Assembly: GCA_947561395.2 (NCBI GenBank)
Contig: OX387185.1
Location: 39,442,602-39,506,601 of the forward strand
Reading direction: 5' to 3'
Length of the DNA: 64,000 nt
From: Buxus sempervirens
Taxonomy: Eukaryota > Streptophyta > Magnoliopsida > Buxales > Buxaceae
The notes beneath the pieces are model-generated. The model ran no database searches. It was not told the origin of the DNA and was given only the letters and a program-made list of their open reading frames with translations. This document shows positions 45,314 through 58,225 of the stretch, one piece after another; positions within the stretch are counted from its first letter, which is position 1; each line of letters starts with the position of its first letter. Position numbers and translations under genes: made by a program.

Positions 45314-45548
45314 CCAAACGCACAGAATGGTTATGTTAATAGGTTAAAAAAGGCTTTTTAAAGAGCCATAAACGCTCCTTGTTTTATTGTATTGGATAAT
45401 AAAATGTTTTAAACTTTTGTTAGACAATACCAAACACAAGGAAATGGTTATGTTAGGAGGTAAAAAGGCTTTATAAAGAGCCCTAAACCCTCTTTTATTT
45501 TCTTTCCACTGGACTATCAATCGTTTTATACTTTCATTGGACAGTGAC
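45314..45548. repeat. Diverged ~117-bp tandem repeat
   Basis: Two units (about 45314-45430 and 45431-45548) share CAAACnCA, TGGTTATGTTA, AAAAAGGCTTT and TAAAGAGCC. No coding role supported. Confidence 0.7.
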
Positions 45549-45906
45549 TTTCTTCTTCTTTTAATCGTTTTCAAAATATAAATTTTATATATATATCTAA
45601 TGGTCAGGTTTGATATATAAATAAAAGCAGCATGGAAATAGTTGCATTAATTTATTTTGATTTACTTGTAAATAAAAGAAAGAAAACCGTTGAGAAAGAG
45701 AGATTTTTTTTTTTTTTTTAAATTTTAGCAGAAGACTATGGTTTGTGGAAGAATTCCGTATATATAGGAGGGAAGGGATTTTTTTTATTTTATTTTTTTG
45801 CTGGAGAGGGTTTCCACTTCAAACTTTCTAAAACCCTAGATTTGATGATGTTTAGGGGAAAATGAAAACTAGCAAAAAAAACATTTTCCAAATTGAAGGA
45901 AAATCT

Positions 45907-45951
45907 GCGGAAAATAACTTCCGCCAAAATTCAGCGGAAGTTATTTTCCGC
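45907..45951. repeat. Perfect 18-bp hairpin
   Basis: GCGGAAAATAACTTCCGC (45907-45924), a 9-nt loop, and its exact reverse complement at 45934-45951. It lies just upstream of a CT-rich stretch that looks like a plant 5' untranslated exon. Confidence 0.9.
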
Positions 45952-48900
45952 CAGGGAATTACGAACATAGCTCTCGTTTTTCAAGTTTTTTTCCCTCCTC
46001 GACTTCGACTCTCTTCTTCCTCCTCCTAGTCACCACGAACGACTTCGACGAAGATATCTTGGGGAGCCTCGTGTTTTCTTCTTCTTCCTAGGGCACGACG
46101 AAGGTAGCTCAGGAGCCTCGTGTTTTCTTCCTCCTCCTGGGGCACGTCGAAATCGGAGCCTCGCGTTCCTCCCTCCTTCTTATAGCTTTTCCTGCACATC
46201 ACTCGCTCGTGTAGTTAAAGACCACCTGAAATCGGAGTCTTTGTTCGTCAATCGAGAGTGGCGGATTTCTCAATTTCATTGCAGAACCCTCTTGCAGCAG
46301 GTAAGCTCCTTTCTCTTTTTATCTTTCTAAAACCCTAGATTTGATGATATTATGGCTTTCCAGATATAAGTGTTCCTGAGAAACACAAATTTTGACTGTC
46401 TTTGTTTCTTTTTGGACTTGAAATGATTATGATGTGGAATTTCTTGTTTAAGGCGTAGGGTAAAGGGGGATTAGTGCCAAGAGTTTATCAATTTCTCTTG
46501 CCATGTTTGTATCTATTTCCATTGATAGGATGCACTAGAACCCCCGTATCTGTTTGATCGGCTGATCTGTAACCAATCGATATTTCTAATTGGCATTTTA
46601 GTACTCTGTCCTGTTGTTCACTACAGGTGGTGGTTCTCTATGTTGCATTTATAATACCTGCCATGGTTGTTCTATATATTCGGAAGACTTGAGCTTTGGC
46701 TCTGATTTCATAGCCTGGGCTTTCTATCTATTGATACGTACATGGTTTGATGAATGTAAAGAGTCAAAAACAAGAATTTGTTTGATTTTGAACTTTTAGG
46801 AATGATGAAATACAACAGTCTAACATAGAACAATTTAAATCTTTTTACTCCATCTGTTATGGTTGTGTCATCATCCCTTTTGCAATCTTGTGTACATCTA
46901 GCTATGGATCTAAGTGGGTTGATCTCACTCTGAAAATTTTTCAGACATTAAAAATCTTTGATACTTTTATTTTCACAGAAAAACTCTGTAGATTAACCAA
47001 GCATGCTCTGCTTTCTATGCTTCCAACCCCAATAGCAAGAACATAAAGTTGAGGGCTGATTGTAAAGAATCTTAACTGTTGTTTCCTTTTAGTCCTTGTG
47101 TCTAACTTTGGTTTGTGTGATGAAAGCAAGATGGTGAAACAAAATGGTACTGGGTTCTGGTTGTGCTTAAGAATGCAAGGTAGTAAACTTGTTGGGTACG
47201 TAATTATTATGATGTTACCATGAAAACATTGTGATGTCCTGTTCTGAATGGAGACTCTTTGCAAAAACCATTTTAACCCTCAAAGAATAGAGGAATCAAA
47301 TCTAGTGTAGACAAGTTCCAACATGGCCTTTACAAAACTAATTCAGTTGTTCATAAGAATTACTATAATGAGATATAATTTCAAAACTAATTCAGTTTTT
47401 CACAAGTAAAAGACTTGTGAAGGCATGGTCAACAGAATCCTATCCAGTCCTCCTTTAGTAATGGGATATTGGAAATAATTTGCCAATGAGCACAGTCTTG
47501 TCTCTCTGAAATATGCAATTCATTAGTTTCTTCTCCTGTGGATTATACTTCTCATGTGTTAGTCTGATCTGCCTCTTTAATTCTCTGGTTTCTACTTTGT
47601 TTTCAATGAGTTGAAATAAAAAATAAACTACATTCACAAAAAGCCCAATATAATAAAATGCCACAAAAACAGCATTCAATTGAAAATTTTCAATGGAACC
47701 AGAAAACCCAGATTTTGCATATACATGTGTTCATCTTTTAACATTTCAGAACAGCTTTTCTTCCACCAATCTAATGTTCACAAGTCTTTCAAGCAACTCC
47801 ATGGAGATGGCCTGACTCTTTTAACATTTCACAGCCAATGCATGCCTGTTTTCCTTTGAAGACAGTTTCTATGTATCTTTTACATACATTGAACTTGGAA
47901 AGTGATTTCTTTTTCTGTTTCAGGACTCTAGTCAAACCATATGAAACGCATGGGTGTGGGAAAGGTTTCATACCACATGGGATTGATGGGCCCAAGTATC
48001 AAACCCGAATTGGGTCACAGAGCTGAGAGATTCTTATCCTTGACAATGACCACTGTTTAGGTCTTCCACTAGGCCTTAATCAATTATTTATTGGTGTGCT
48101 CAATGAGAACTCAGGTCTGATTATTCCAAATGTCAAATGCATGAATGGGCTTTGTACTTTTTGACTGGTGGGCTCATTTGACTTTTTTAACGAAAATGAA
48201 AAGTTAGCAAGGTCATTTATTGCAAAAGGGGAAAATGGTCATAAAAGATGATTGATAAAGTTTCAAAATGAGATTTGTCAGAATGAAGCTAGTGCTAGTT
48301 TAGACTAGGTTTTGGTTTATATACGTCTTGACTTATTTCTTTTTATAATATTTTAAATACTTCTTGTTTTTATATTTACATTTGGTTGACTATAGTTTGA
48401 ATATGTGTTAGTCATGGATTTTAGAGATTTCATGCTCTTTTATGCTTTGAGACTTATTTCTTTTATTTAAAATTGTTGGTTTTTATCTTTTGCAGTTTAT
48501 TAGTGTTTACTCTGATAAAGACTATCTCTTTTGTTGAGAAGAATCCACATGTAATTAGTTGGCAATTTCTTTTACTTGTATTGGTTCACTTTGAAAGGTT
48601 CTTATACTACCACCACCTTTTAACAAGATAACAATAGTATGCAATTCGAGTATGCCATCCACCTTATGTATCATGGATGATAAGACCCTTATCCATCGCA
48701 TATCCAACTTGCTGGGGCTAGATAAGAATTGTTTGTATAAGAGGGTAGAAACGCAATGGAAGCAAAGGATTTAAAATTCGCATGAAAAGTAAGTGCTCAA
48801 GCCATTTTAGTTCCTAAGGGAGGTGTTTTTAGTTGCATTTGTATAACAAAAGAAAAAAGAATAATTCTAAAACATTTTTCATGTTACATCCAAACACTTG

Positions 48901-49150
48901 GAAAATTTTCTTCAGGAAAATTTTTCCACCGGAAAATATTTTACGTTGAAACAAACAAAGCCGTAATTTATAATTCTATAACCCAATATCAATTCTCGAT
49001 TTGAATTGTAAGCGCAATTCTTGCTATCAAACATGCTATAGGTTCAACTCAACTCAAAGCTCAACTTTGTCATAAAGCGTAAATATAGAAGATTGTATAA
49101 ATGTAACATATATAAAAATAAAAGACAATTAAATTTTTAGATAAAAAAAT
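45952..49150. other. Gene-poor interval with possible untranslated first exon
   Basis: About 45990-46310 is CT-rich with ACGACGAAG and CTCGTGTTTTC direct repeats, and ends in GCAGCAG/GTAAGCTC, a good plant splice donor. TTTTTCTGTTTCAG at about 47922 is a good acceptor, followed by a short frame (LVKPYETHGCGKGFIPHG) that I do not recognise. This may be a decayed or non-coding transcription unit. 48880-48965 is rich in GGAAAATTTT phrases like a transposon end. No supported CDS. Confidence 0.35.
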
Positions 49151-49274
49151 AATAGAGATCGAGTAGAAGTGTGATGGAGCCGTGCCAGCCTCAGCTATAC
49201 CTGCAGTCAAACATGCCCTCAAATTGGAAGAACTGGGATCGTTAGATGTGCCAAGTCAGCATACAGTTGGTCCA
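49151..49274. repeat. Partial copy of the 33.4/42.6 kb TIR-element end
   Basis: Contains ACATGCCCTCAAATTGGAAG and GTGCCAAGTCAGCATACAGT, matching the right end of the AT-rich module and the flanking repeat at about 33320 and 36755. Confidence 0.6.
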
Positions 49275-50290
49275 CTAATGTTTTAATAAGATTTTGCAAT
49301 TTGTTTTGAATTGATTCTTCCGGGCTTTAAGCAGAAGAAAAATATGGGGATTCCATCAGAAATGATTTTGATCGCTTCTCCTTCTGAAGAACAGAAAATT
49401 CTCAATTCTAAACGCAATACTCAACGTGATTGCTGCATTAAAGACCAACCCATAGTTATATATAGTTTTCTTTCTTCACTTAAATCTATCCAATAATCTT
49501 TTGGATTTATTTTGATTCGACCTCTAGTGCAAGAAAATCATGGAAACCATTTTAAAGAATGTTATTGGTTATTACTCAAACATTAACAACTAATAGATTT
49601 TATTTTTATTTTTCTGTTTGTTATCACAATCAGAATCAACCCCAAAATACTGAGAGATTAAAAAAAAACATTTATTTAGTTGGAAAGAAAGGAGAGAAGA
49701 ACATAACAACAGAGAATACGGAGCCCCTGTTTTTGCAACTTACGTGAATAACTAAATTCACAAACATAATAGATCGAACTGAACCCCATTGTACCAGATT
49801 TAATGCAACAGTTGAGTGCCTTTTCATTTCACCTCTTGATATATATCTTCAATACGAAACCCAGTTCCTTTTACTCTGTAACAAAGAGAGGCAGAGAGTG
49901 AGAAATCAAAAAATAAGAAGACAAAAGAGGGCTAAGCGAAGTTTGATTTCGATCGTGAAGATTGTACTGACCGAAACGATCAAGAGGAAGAGGATGGGCA
50001 AACAATCGAAGCACGAGAAGGCTCTTTCCCCTTCTTAGTGAAACAGAGAGCTGAAAACGCCTGTTTCAGAATACCCTTCAGAATTTGACCCCTTTTGGGT
50101 ACGTGTCGAGGAGACAGTCCAGCTCGTGCCGTCCCACATCGTCCGCCGTTCGTGGTTGTGGTGGCGTCGGCGGCGGCGGCAGCGTATCCGAATGTTCGAA
50201 AGCTACGCCGATTTGGGGTGGTGGTGGGGGCAGTTTGATTCACTTGAGCCATGAAACCAGAAGGCCAGGAAAGACACAGCACCGACTAGT
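49275..50290. repeat. Segmental duplication copy Y
   Basis: Matches 27093-28082 in the same orientation throughout, including the ATGGGGATTCCATC block (49344) and the minus-strand small gene at 49980-50252. Its flank at 50290-50660 is uninterrupted, unlike copy X. Confidence 0.85.
49980..50252 (-). CDS. Small conserved hypothetical protein, 90 aa (copy Y)
   Basis: Intact ORF starting MAQVNQ at 50252, the start shared with the paralogue at 27788-28039. The N-terminal half is Thr/Ala-rich, including an Ala run (AAAAADATTTT) from a GGC-type repeat. The C-terminal half holds VPKRGQILKG, KQAFSALCF, KGKEPSRASIVCPSSSS. The protein is basic, has no membrane segment, and its family was not recognised. 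The upstream side (50253-50660) is continuous, with a CT/GA-rich leader, so this copy is the more likely to be expressed. Preservation of both frames despite indels is the main support for a real gene. Confidence 0.6.
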   Translation of the reverse strand: MAQVNQTAPTTTPNRRSFRTFGYAAAAADATTTTNGGRCGTARAGLSPRHVPKRGQILKGILKQAFSALCFTKKGKEPSRASIVCPSSSS

Positions 50291-50412
50291 AATCTTAATC
50301 TCTAAAGAGCAACGATCAGAGACGAGGAAGATCTCTCTGTCACGTCCCTTTTAAGAACTTCTCAATTTTTTTTCTTTATCTTTTTTTATTTTTTGTTTTT
50401 TGTTTTTATCCG

Positions 50413-50660
50413 ACAATATGTTCTAAGAAGGTGGCAACGTGTCCTGATGTGAAGAGGTAACCAAAGTATCGCCATGGGTCCCACAGTTTGCTTTTGGAGT
50501 AACGATTCGGATTCGGATTCGTTGGATTCAACGAAAAAGGATGCAGTTTTCTTTTAACATTTTCAAAAGAAACGCAGAAAAAACGAGTCAATATGTTCTA
50601 AGAAGCCGGCCACGTGTCCTGATGAGAAGAGGTAATCATGTATCGTCATGGTTCCACCGT
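50413..50660. repeat. Tandem duplication upstream of small gene
   Basis: CAATATGTTCTAAGAAG..GGC.ACGTGTCCTGATG.GAAGAGGTAA occurs at about 50416 and 50591, period about 175 bp. Both carry an ACGTG core and lie 160-400 bp upstream of the 49980-50252 gene, so they may act in its promoter. This is inference. Confidence 0.7.
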
Positions 50661-52868
50661 AACCGGTTGGTTAAGAACTTGAGATAAGATTTATAACTAG
50701 TTGTTTTACCAGTGCTAAGCACACGAACATTTTTTTTTTAAATAACATATAATTAAATAGTTATATTTAATTATAATAATTATTTTGTAATAGCTTCTAC
50801 TAATAAATGATGTAAAATTTATGATTTATTAAGATTCAACTTTAAAATATTAAAAGATTTTTGGTATGTTATACAAATTTAAATTAGATTATTTAAATAA
50901 TTTTATATTACGTTTTTAACAAATATTCTAGTGACTTATGATCATAAATAAGAAAGAGAATTTTTATAATATGGTTTATGTTATAATTCTATATAAAATG
51001 AAAAAAAAATTTAATATTCTCTCTTGAAGCTTTAACACTTTTTTGTGTTTAAAATTATTATATCTTGTTTGGATATATGGCTTTTCTTTATTATTTACAT
51101 TATTATATTAAAATTATCATGCTTAGTTACTAGGTATAGACTTTTATGATGTTACATTATTATATCTTGTTAACACCCCACCATCATCGTCGCCATTGCC
51201 ACCCCAACCACCGCAACCACGATACCTCCACCACCACACCCCCACCCACCATTTTATTAGAATGTATTTATCCTTTATTCCTATTTCTCATCTCATCTAA
51301 ACATTGGAACTTTTCTTTCCACCATCGCTGTTGTTTATACTTTTTAGCATATATATTATTTTTCTTTTTTCATGTACATATATATTATTTGTCTTTTTTA
51401 AGGATAATAAAATTGTTTGTAAAAATGAAAGTATGTTTTCATATTTATTTATTATTAATTATACTTAAATTGGGAATTCGGGATTCTAAGCATTTTATTT
51501 TTTGTTTTTCTCTACATGATTTATTATTGTAGTAGGATAACTATATTATTATTGTTTCTTCTTTTTCTTTAAGATAAGGAAATTATTTCTAAAATTTAAA
51601 TTTTTTTTCCTAAGATTTGTTCCAATTGAGGCTCAAATTGATTTACTTGTAAAATTAAAATATTTTTTAAGACTAAGAAAATTATTGTGTGGCTATTAGT
51701 AAATGCATTAAGTCACGATTAAATTATAATATTATAGGATAACCTTATTATTATCTTATAATATTTAAGTCAAGTTTAAAATATATTATTATTATGATTT
51801 TATTGGACAATCTCGTTTTGATTATTAAATTAAGATATTTTGATATTAGTGCTAATTAAGTCACGGAACTAATAAAAAAATAATATAACAGCCTTTTAAT
51901 TTCATAATTTACTATTATTAATTAGATTCTTCTCACAATTATTTTTTGTTCTAGTCACAATTTTATTTTGATATTGGTTTTATTATGATAATCTTAATTT
52001 GATTTTTAAGACAATTTTATTTTGATTATTAAATTAGGATAGTTTGATATTATCTGCTAATCAATAAAATGAAAAAAAAAACTCTTAATAAGAGATGGTT
52101 TTAACGATCTATTACTTTTACCAATTATTTGTCCTTTCAGTAGTTATATATATATATATATCAAAATGGATGTAGATATGTTTTCTACATTTCATATAGT
52201 ATTTATCTTATTACATATTATTAATTGATATATTCTATTTAAAAATATATTTTTTAATACCACGAGATGAACCCTTGCCTGTTACAAACCCAATAAGATC
52301 AGGTTTGGGTTTTCGAAATCCCGCTCCATTACCACCTCGATGACCCCATCTCCAAAATGAAGCAAAAAGCGAAGATTAAGTAAAAGTTAGATATATTAAA
52401 TAGGTAGACTTTGAGTTCCAAGTAGTGTAACAGAAGTAGAAGCGAAAATTAAAATATGTGATCCCAATAAATGAAAGATGAAAATTAAGCACTTAAGCAT
52501 TTTGTTTAAATTACTCATTATTAAATAATTTAAAATAGTCATTTATTCAGTGTACTTGCCTTTCAATGGGTTGTAAGTAAAATTATTCCTTTCTCGACAG
52601 TACCCATGTAACAACGGGTGTAAGTAAAACTATCCCCAAGAATGCCTTCCAAGATCCATTCCCTCAGTCAGCCTCCTAATGCCTGGTGAAGACGGCTCTC
52701 AGTGTTACTGAACATGGTGGTAATGTGGATAGGGAGTGTCCACATGAAGGGGAGAAGCTGGGTTTTTTCGGCTAGATGTATATTAGATTTACATAAGTAA
52801 CTAATATAATATTAAGTAATATTACTTAGTTACATATTAAGAAACTAATAATAATAGTAATAATAATA

Positions 52869-52905
<37 letters not shown>

Positions 52906-53169
52906 GAAACTAATATTACTTAGTTTCTTATTAAGTAATTAAGACTAGATATTCATAAAATTTTTAAACAGAAATATCTCATTTAAAAGAAAATTATCTT
53001 ATATTACCTAACTAATATTTGATATTGAGATAATTATTAAACAAAAATATCTCATATTAATTAAATATTAAAAATATTGCTTATTTATGATTTTTAAGTT
53101 TCATTAAAATATATCTAATTATTAAGAGTACGATTAAAATATCTCTAATATTAGATATATTTCTAATGG
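50661..53169. other. Gene-free AT-rich interval
   Basis: Very AT-rich with TA runs (52146-52160) and an (AAT)n microsatellite at 52847-52905. A His/Thr-rich open frame at 51146-51532 has no domain and reflects CCA-rich DNA. No supported gene. Confidence 0.5.
52847..52905. repeat. (AAT)n microsatellite
   Basis: About 19 units of AAT with a few TAG interruptions. Confidence 0.95.
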
Positions 53170-53690
53170 CACTACTAAATTTTGGTGAATTAGTTGCGAA
53201 ATATTACCCGCGACTTCATGAAAGCGCCAGTAATTTTGGATATAGGGGCGCTCTCCTTCCGAGTGGCCAAAAACCCGTGTACATGACGTTTGAGGGACTT
53301 ATACAGCGGCACTTATTTGAGAAAGCGCCATAAATAATTTTAGGTTTTTTAAATCGAGCTACAGTTCTCCACTTCTCCTTGTTCTTCGCTTCGTTCTTAT
53401 TCACGCGTTACATCTCGACCTCCTTGCACGTAGCTCAGGATGCAGAGGATTCGGCAATAAAGGAGGGGATGAAGCGATCGTCAGTTCTAGATCTGTTAAA
53501 GAGGTAAAAAAAATGAATTCTATGGAAATAGATTGGGATCTTTGGGAAAATAGAGCGCAGAAGGAAGATCGATCAGCATAAAAAACAGAGATTTGGTTGA
53601 TCGGGTGGAGGAGGTGATCTCTCATGGATCCAGAGAAAAACAGAGGTGATCTTCAAGATTCAAAGGCCTTGAAGTTCTCCACTTCTCCTT

Positions 53691-53736
<46 letters not shown>

Positions 53737-56586
53737 TTCTCTTGGCTGATGCATACGAGATGGCGCTATGATGGGGAATTGGTTATTGAGAGCTTATTCA
53801 TCGTCCAAGATTGGCCTTTCCAAATCTGAAGCATAGAGAAGGAACCGCATCTTGCATAGCTTGAAAGCTAGAAATTCTAAGAACTCTAACCATTCTACTG
53901 CATACAGATCCTCTCTTTCCCGTTCTCATTTTTAGGTATTTCATCTTCTGATTTTCTAGAGACGCTTTTGCTGGCAAACACTAAAACATCAGGCTTCATC
54001 TTTCTTCATGTTCTTGTTAGGTTTAACCGTAGTTCACATATGCAGGTGCATTCTGGAGTTTGCGTCTAGTCAGTCTACCAAGCGGATCCCAAGGCAGATT
54101 ACTAATCAGGCACGTCATGTATACTTGCCTTGATTGCTTTTCATCCTTTGCAGTAGCATAGTGACTGATCGATCTCTGTTTTGTGTTTTTATTGAGTTTT
54201 TTCAAACCCACACAGACATGGAATGAACGACAAGCAACGAAACCTAATAGTCAACGACGGCAAAAAAGAAGGTTAAGCCTCAAAACCTACTAGTGGTCCA
54301 GTCGGTCTCAATATGTATCCAAATTATATCAGAGCAGATCCTTTCTTCAATGCCTTCTAATATTCTATACAATAGTTTAGGGTTTTTATTTTCAGCTAAA
54401 ACCAACTCTATTTCACTGAACTATCAATCTCCAAATCGACTCGAATGACGAGGACAAGAAACAAGAACATACAAGCCAAGCTGGTGAGAGTCTCCTCTCT
54501 TTTCGTTTCCATTCCCTGGCATTTTCATGGATTTCTTCACAAGTATATGCAATTCTTCGTCTATGTTGATTTTTCTCCCAACTTGTAGATTTATCAGAGT
54601 CTATCAATAAAAGCCACCATGATTACTTCAAGAAGTTGGTGCACTTTATGTTATTGTTGTATCCAAAGTGACGATGATGGAAACCTTCAGATTCGAGTAG
54701 ATCGTTTGATTTATTAATTGGGGCAAGATGGTTTCGTTGCATGCAATAACCAAATCAGATTGTTTAATAGTCGCTGCCGAAACATATAATTGATTAATTA
54801 TGCCCCAAAAAAAGGGCTTTCTCATGTGTTTTTATGGTTTTGTTTAATTAGATTAATAGTTTAGATTTATGGGTCATTACTATGAATGTGTTTGGGATTT
54901 CTTGGTAGGTCCTAGTGCTTCATCAGTTGGAGTTGGTGCATTCATGGAGCATGGACCATTTAAACCATAGGGAGAGATTTTGATCAAACTGGAATAAAGG
55001 TACCAACTTAACCTCTATCTTTTTGTTCTCTCTATACATCAATGGTGTTCATCTTATTGGTAACCATGAAGTAATTAAAGAGAATTGATTTTATATTCTA
55101 ATTTAACTGAATTGTAGAAGCAAACATGTTATATGTGGATTTGTGAGAACACTTCAATTTTACTTCAGTTCTCATTGTTATTTTGTTTTCTGGTTATGTT
55201 TCCTGTGCGAACTCTCATGAATCATTCTTTCTATGAGAACTGATGGCTGTTGAAGAAGCAGTTATTGTAAATGGGATAGGAAAAAACACTGAAAAGGTTG
55301 AGCTCCATTTTTTCGACAGATTACTAGTGGGCTATCCAGTATTATTTGGAACCACTTTGAATGTGTTTAGGTTGATCAAAATGTTCCTAGAGCAACATTG
55401 AACATTTCAGATTCACCATTGCTACTAATTCCATTCATCTCTAATTAGCAACATTGTCAACTTATTTGCTTCATCTTTTTCCCTTTTCCCATTCATCTCT
55501 AATTAGCAATGCATGTCCCTTTACAGTAGGGATAGACACTTTTTATATTCTGTATATTTCAACAGAATGGTCAGGCATTCATTTAATTCGACAAAATGGA
55601 AAATAGCGGTTAAACATTAATTGATCTTCTTTAGTTCTTTACATTTAATCCTTTCGCTCATTTCTATCTTGCAGGTGATGCTGAAAATGAGGAGCAAACA
55701 TGTAGCTGGGAACCTCACCAAAAAGAAAAAGAGTGAGTTTTGTCTTTTGCTCTTTACCGTCTATTATAGTCTCTCATGTGAACATAAAGAGGACATGGCA
55801 ATAATAAAGTGTTAAAGGGGTTGTTAGTGGCTGTTTGAATTTATCTCTTTTGTTGAACTGCAGATGTTCAAACATTGTTCCCAATGGATTAGAAAGCACT
55901 AACTAGAAGCATCCATTAGAATTGCAGACAATAAGAACTACGACATTTTATTGCTGATAAAAATCAAAAGCACTCTGTGATCTGGAAACAAACTGTCTAA
56001 GAGAAAACGATTACCTTCCGAAGCCAAAGGGATGTTAGATGAGGAAAGGCCTAAGTCGGGATCAAGCTGAAACAGAGGGAAACAGGGTAGTGATGAGGTT
56101 TATATCCCCTAATGGGTATCTATGAGGACCAATGACAGAGAGTTACAGGTGGCTGTTGATTTGGGCTGGAAAGGGGCTCCTATTAGGTCGTGTAAGTGTT
56201 GATCCTGTAGTGTTAAAATATGCCCCAAAAAAAAGTGTTTTTAAATGTATATATTAATTAAAAATATATAAAGGCGATTAACTTTCTGTTTTGTTCGTAA
56301 TTAGAACTGAATTAACGTCAAGGGAAGATGTGGGAGCGCTGGACCATTTTTTTTTAAAAAATAAAAAAATATAATTACCGGCGGTCATAGAGAAAACAAG
56401 TTAGCGCCAGTAAAGTCAATTTTTATTACCGGTGCTTCTAAAAACGCCGCTTAAAGCGCCGCAGATACAATCTGCGATGCTTGCTTTAGTGGGATTTGTG
56501 GAAACGCCAGCAAATGAATCAGCGGCGGTTTATTATTTTTACCGACGGTTTAAAAACCGCTGGTAAAAATGAATTTGTTAGTAGTG
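53170..56586. mobile_element. Non-autonomous CACTA (En/Spm) transposon, 3417 bp
   Basis: Begins CACTACTAAATTTTGG and ends (reversed) CACTACTAACAAATTC, flanked by 3-bp TSDs TGG (53167-53169 and 56587-56589). Subterminal regions carry repeated GCGCC, AGCGCCAGTAA and CCGGCGGT motifs in both orientations, as expected for transposase-binding repeats. No transposase or TNP domain was seen. The interior is AT-rich, with a (CT)n tract and a duplicated CCCATTCATCTCTAATTAGC phrase (about 55430 and 55488). Ends and TSD are intact, so it could move only with a transposase supplied elsewhere. Confidence 0.92.
53693..53734. repeat. (CT)n microsatellite
   Basis: About 20 uninterrupted CT units inside the CACTA element. 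Confidence 0.95.
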
Positions 56587-58225
56587 TGGTTAAGAAATAA
56601 GATTTCTATATCATATTTTGAATTAAGTTTTAGATTCCTAATTGAATATTACATTCCTAATTTCGTTGTAGAAATATTATATTAGACATATTTATTATGT
56701 TTTAGATTCCTTATTAAAGATATGTCATATTTTTATATCTTTATCTTTATCTTCAAGTATATCTTTATCATAACATGTATCTTAACATTCTATGTGAGAC
56801 CCAAAAGGGCATGTCCACGTGGAGTTTATATATATATATATATATTAATTAGATTTAGAAAAGATAACGATTAATGAGATAATTTTAATTTAGTTAAAGA
56901 TAATATTAATTAAGTTAAACATGAGAAAAAAAATTAAATATTATATATTTTAGAAAAGTATTGATTTTAAATAAATAATTTTGATGTGGGGCCCGAAATG
57001 GCCATTGGAGAAAGAAAAGGGTGTCCGCGTGGAGGGGAGAGAAGGTGATGTTGTTTAAATAAGTGCTTATTTGAGCTTATGGGTAAGTACTTACCCATAA
57101 GAAAAAGAGAAAGAGGACCCGTAAAGAGAAGCCACTCTCAAATGCTTCTCCTTCCTCTATTTCAATAAGCCTTCTCGATAGAGCTCCTAATTCTAATTGG
57201 AATCAGATCACGCAGACAAGAAACGCAAGAAGAAGGCTCACCGAGAATCGGAATAAAGTGCCTTCTTTGTTCCCGTTTCTCTCTTTTGGATGATTCTCCT
57301 GAAGTTTGGGTTCGGTCTTTGTTCTCGGAATAAGACAGAGAGTGAAAAAAGCGTTCCAAGTTGTTTCCCTTTTATGCATTCTATGAGTCTCTTGTTCGGT
57401 GGAAGAGGATCGGTGTTCGGTTGGAGAATCACTCAAAAGAAGAGACGATCAGTTAGCTTTCCGGTTTTCATCGGGGCTTCCGTTTGTCACATCATGCATG
57501 ATTACTGCGAAGCTCTTTTTTTCGTTTTTCCACCTTTTTTGTCAAGTCATTTATGCACCTCCGAACCCGGGTTCCAAATTTTGGGAAAGAAAATTTTCAA
57601 TTAATATTTCTCATGAAATATAGAAATTTCAATAAATTAAGGAAACAAATCAGAAATTTTAGAGGGGGTTCTCATAAAATATAGAAATTTCAATAAATTG
57701 TGAGGACAAACTAGAAATTTTAGAGGGAACAAAACATAAATTTTAATTAAAACATATAAAAAATATATTTTTTTTAATTAAAAAATAAAAGCTAGAGGGG
57801 TTCCCCTAACTTCTATGTGGCTCTGCCATTGCATTTATGTATTTCTTTTTGTTATTTTATTTTTGTACTTATATTCGCATTTTCTTGTTGTTGGATGTTA
57901 AACTTCCCTAATTTGAGATGGGATTTTGGAATGTTTGTGTTTGATTTGATTGCTCCTAGAATTTCCGTTTTTTTTTTTTTATTCATTTCAAATTGAGCTG
58001 GTGGGTGAGTCGCTTTTTATCAGAAAGCTTTTGTTTCGGGTAATTTGTTTCTTCAATGTAATTTCTTTATTGCAGTGGGAGATTTGTTATGGAGACTCAA
58101 TATTTTATCAAGTCCAAATTTCAAATAATTTACTACTAAAGTGTATTGCATCCTTTTTACTGCAACACCTTTTTCTGTGTGGATATACAATTTCCTTTAA
58201 TATATATTCAGTATCCCTGTGTAGA
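56587..58225. other. Gene-free interval
   Basis: 57100-57620 is richer in GC, with overlapping short frames on both strands and no recognised domain. It could be an old untranslated exon or a fragment of an unrecognised gene. AAATATAGAAATTTCAATAAATT is duplicated near 57615 and 57677. The rest is AT-rich. Confidence 0.35.

Noticed and set aside
47455-47995. Short frames of 62-74 codons around 47.5-48.0 kb.
   Set aside because: No domain and no consistent exon structure beyond one acceptor-like site. Described only as a possible decayed transcription unit.
51146-51532. His- and Thr-rich open frame of 128 codons.
   Set aside because: Low-complexity CCA-rich DNA followed by hydrophobic AT-rich codons, with no homology or regulatory context.
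53216-53625. Short minus-strand frames near the left end of the CACTA element as a possible transposase.
   Set aside because: No transposase motif is seen and the frames overlap the subterminal repeats.
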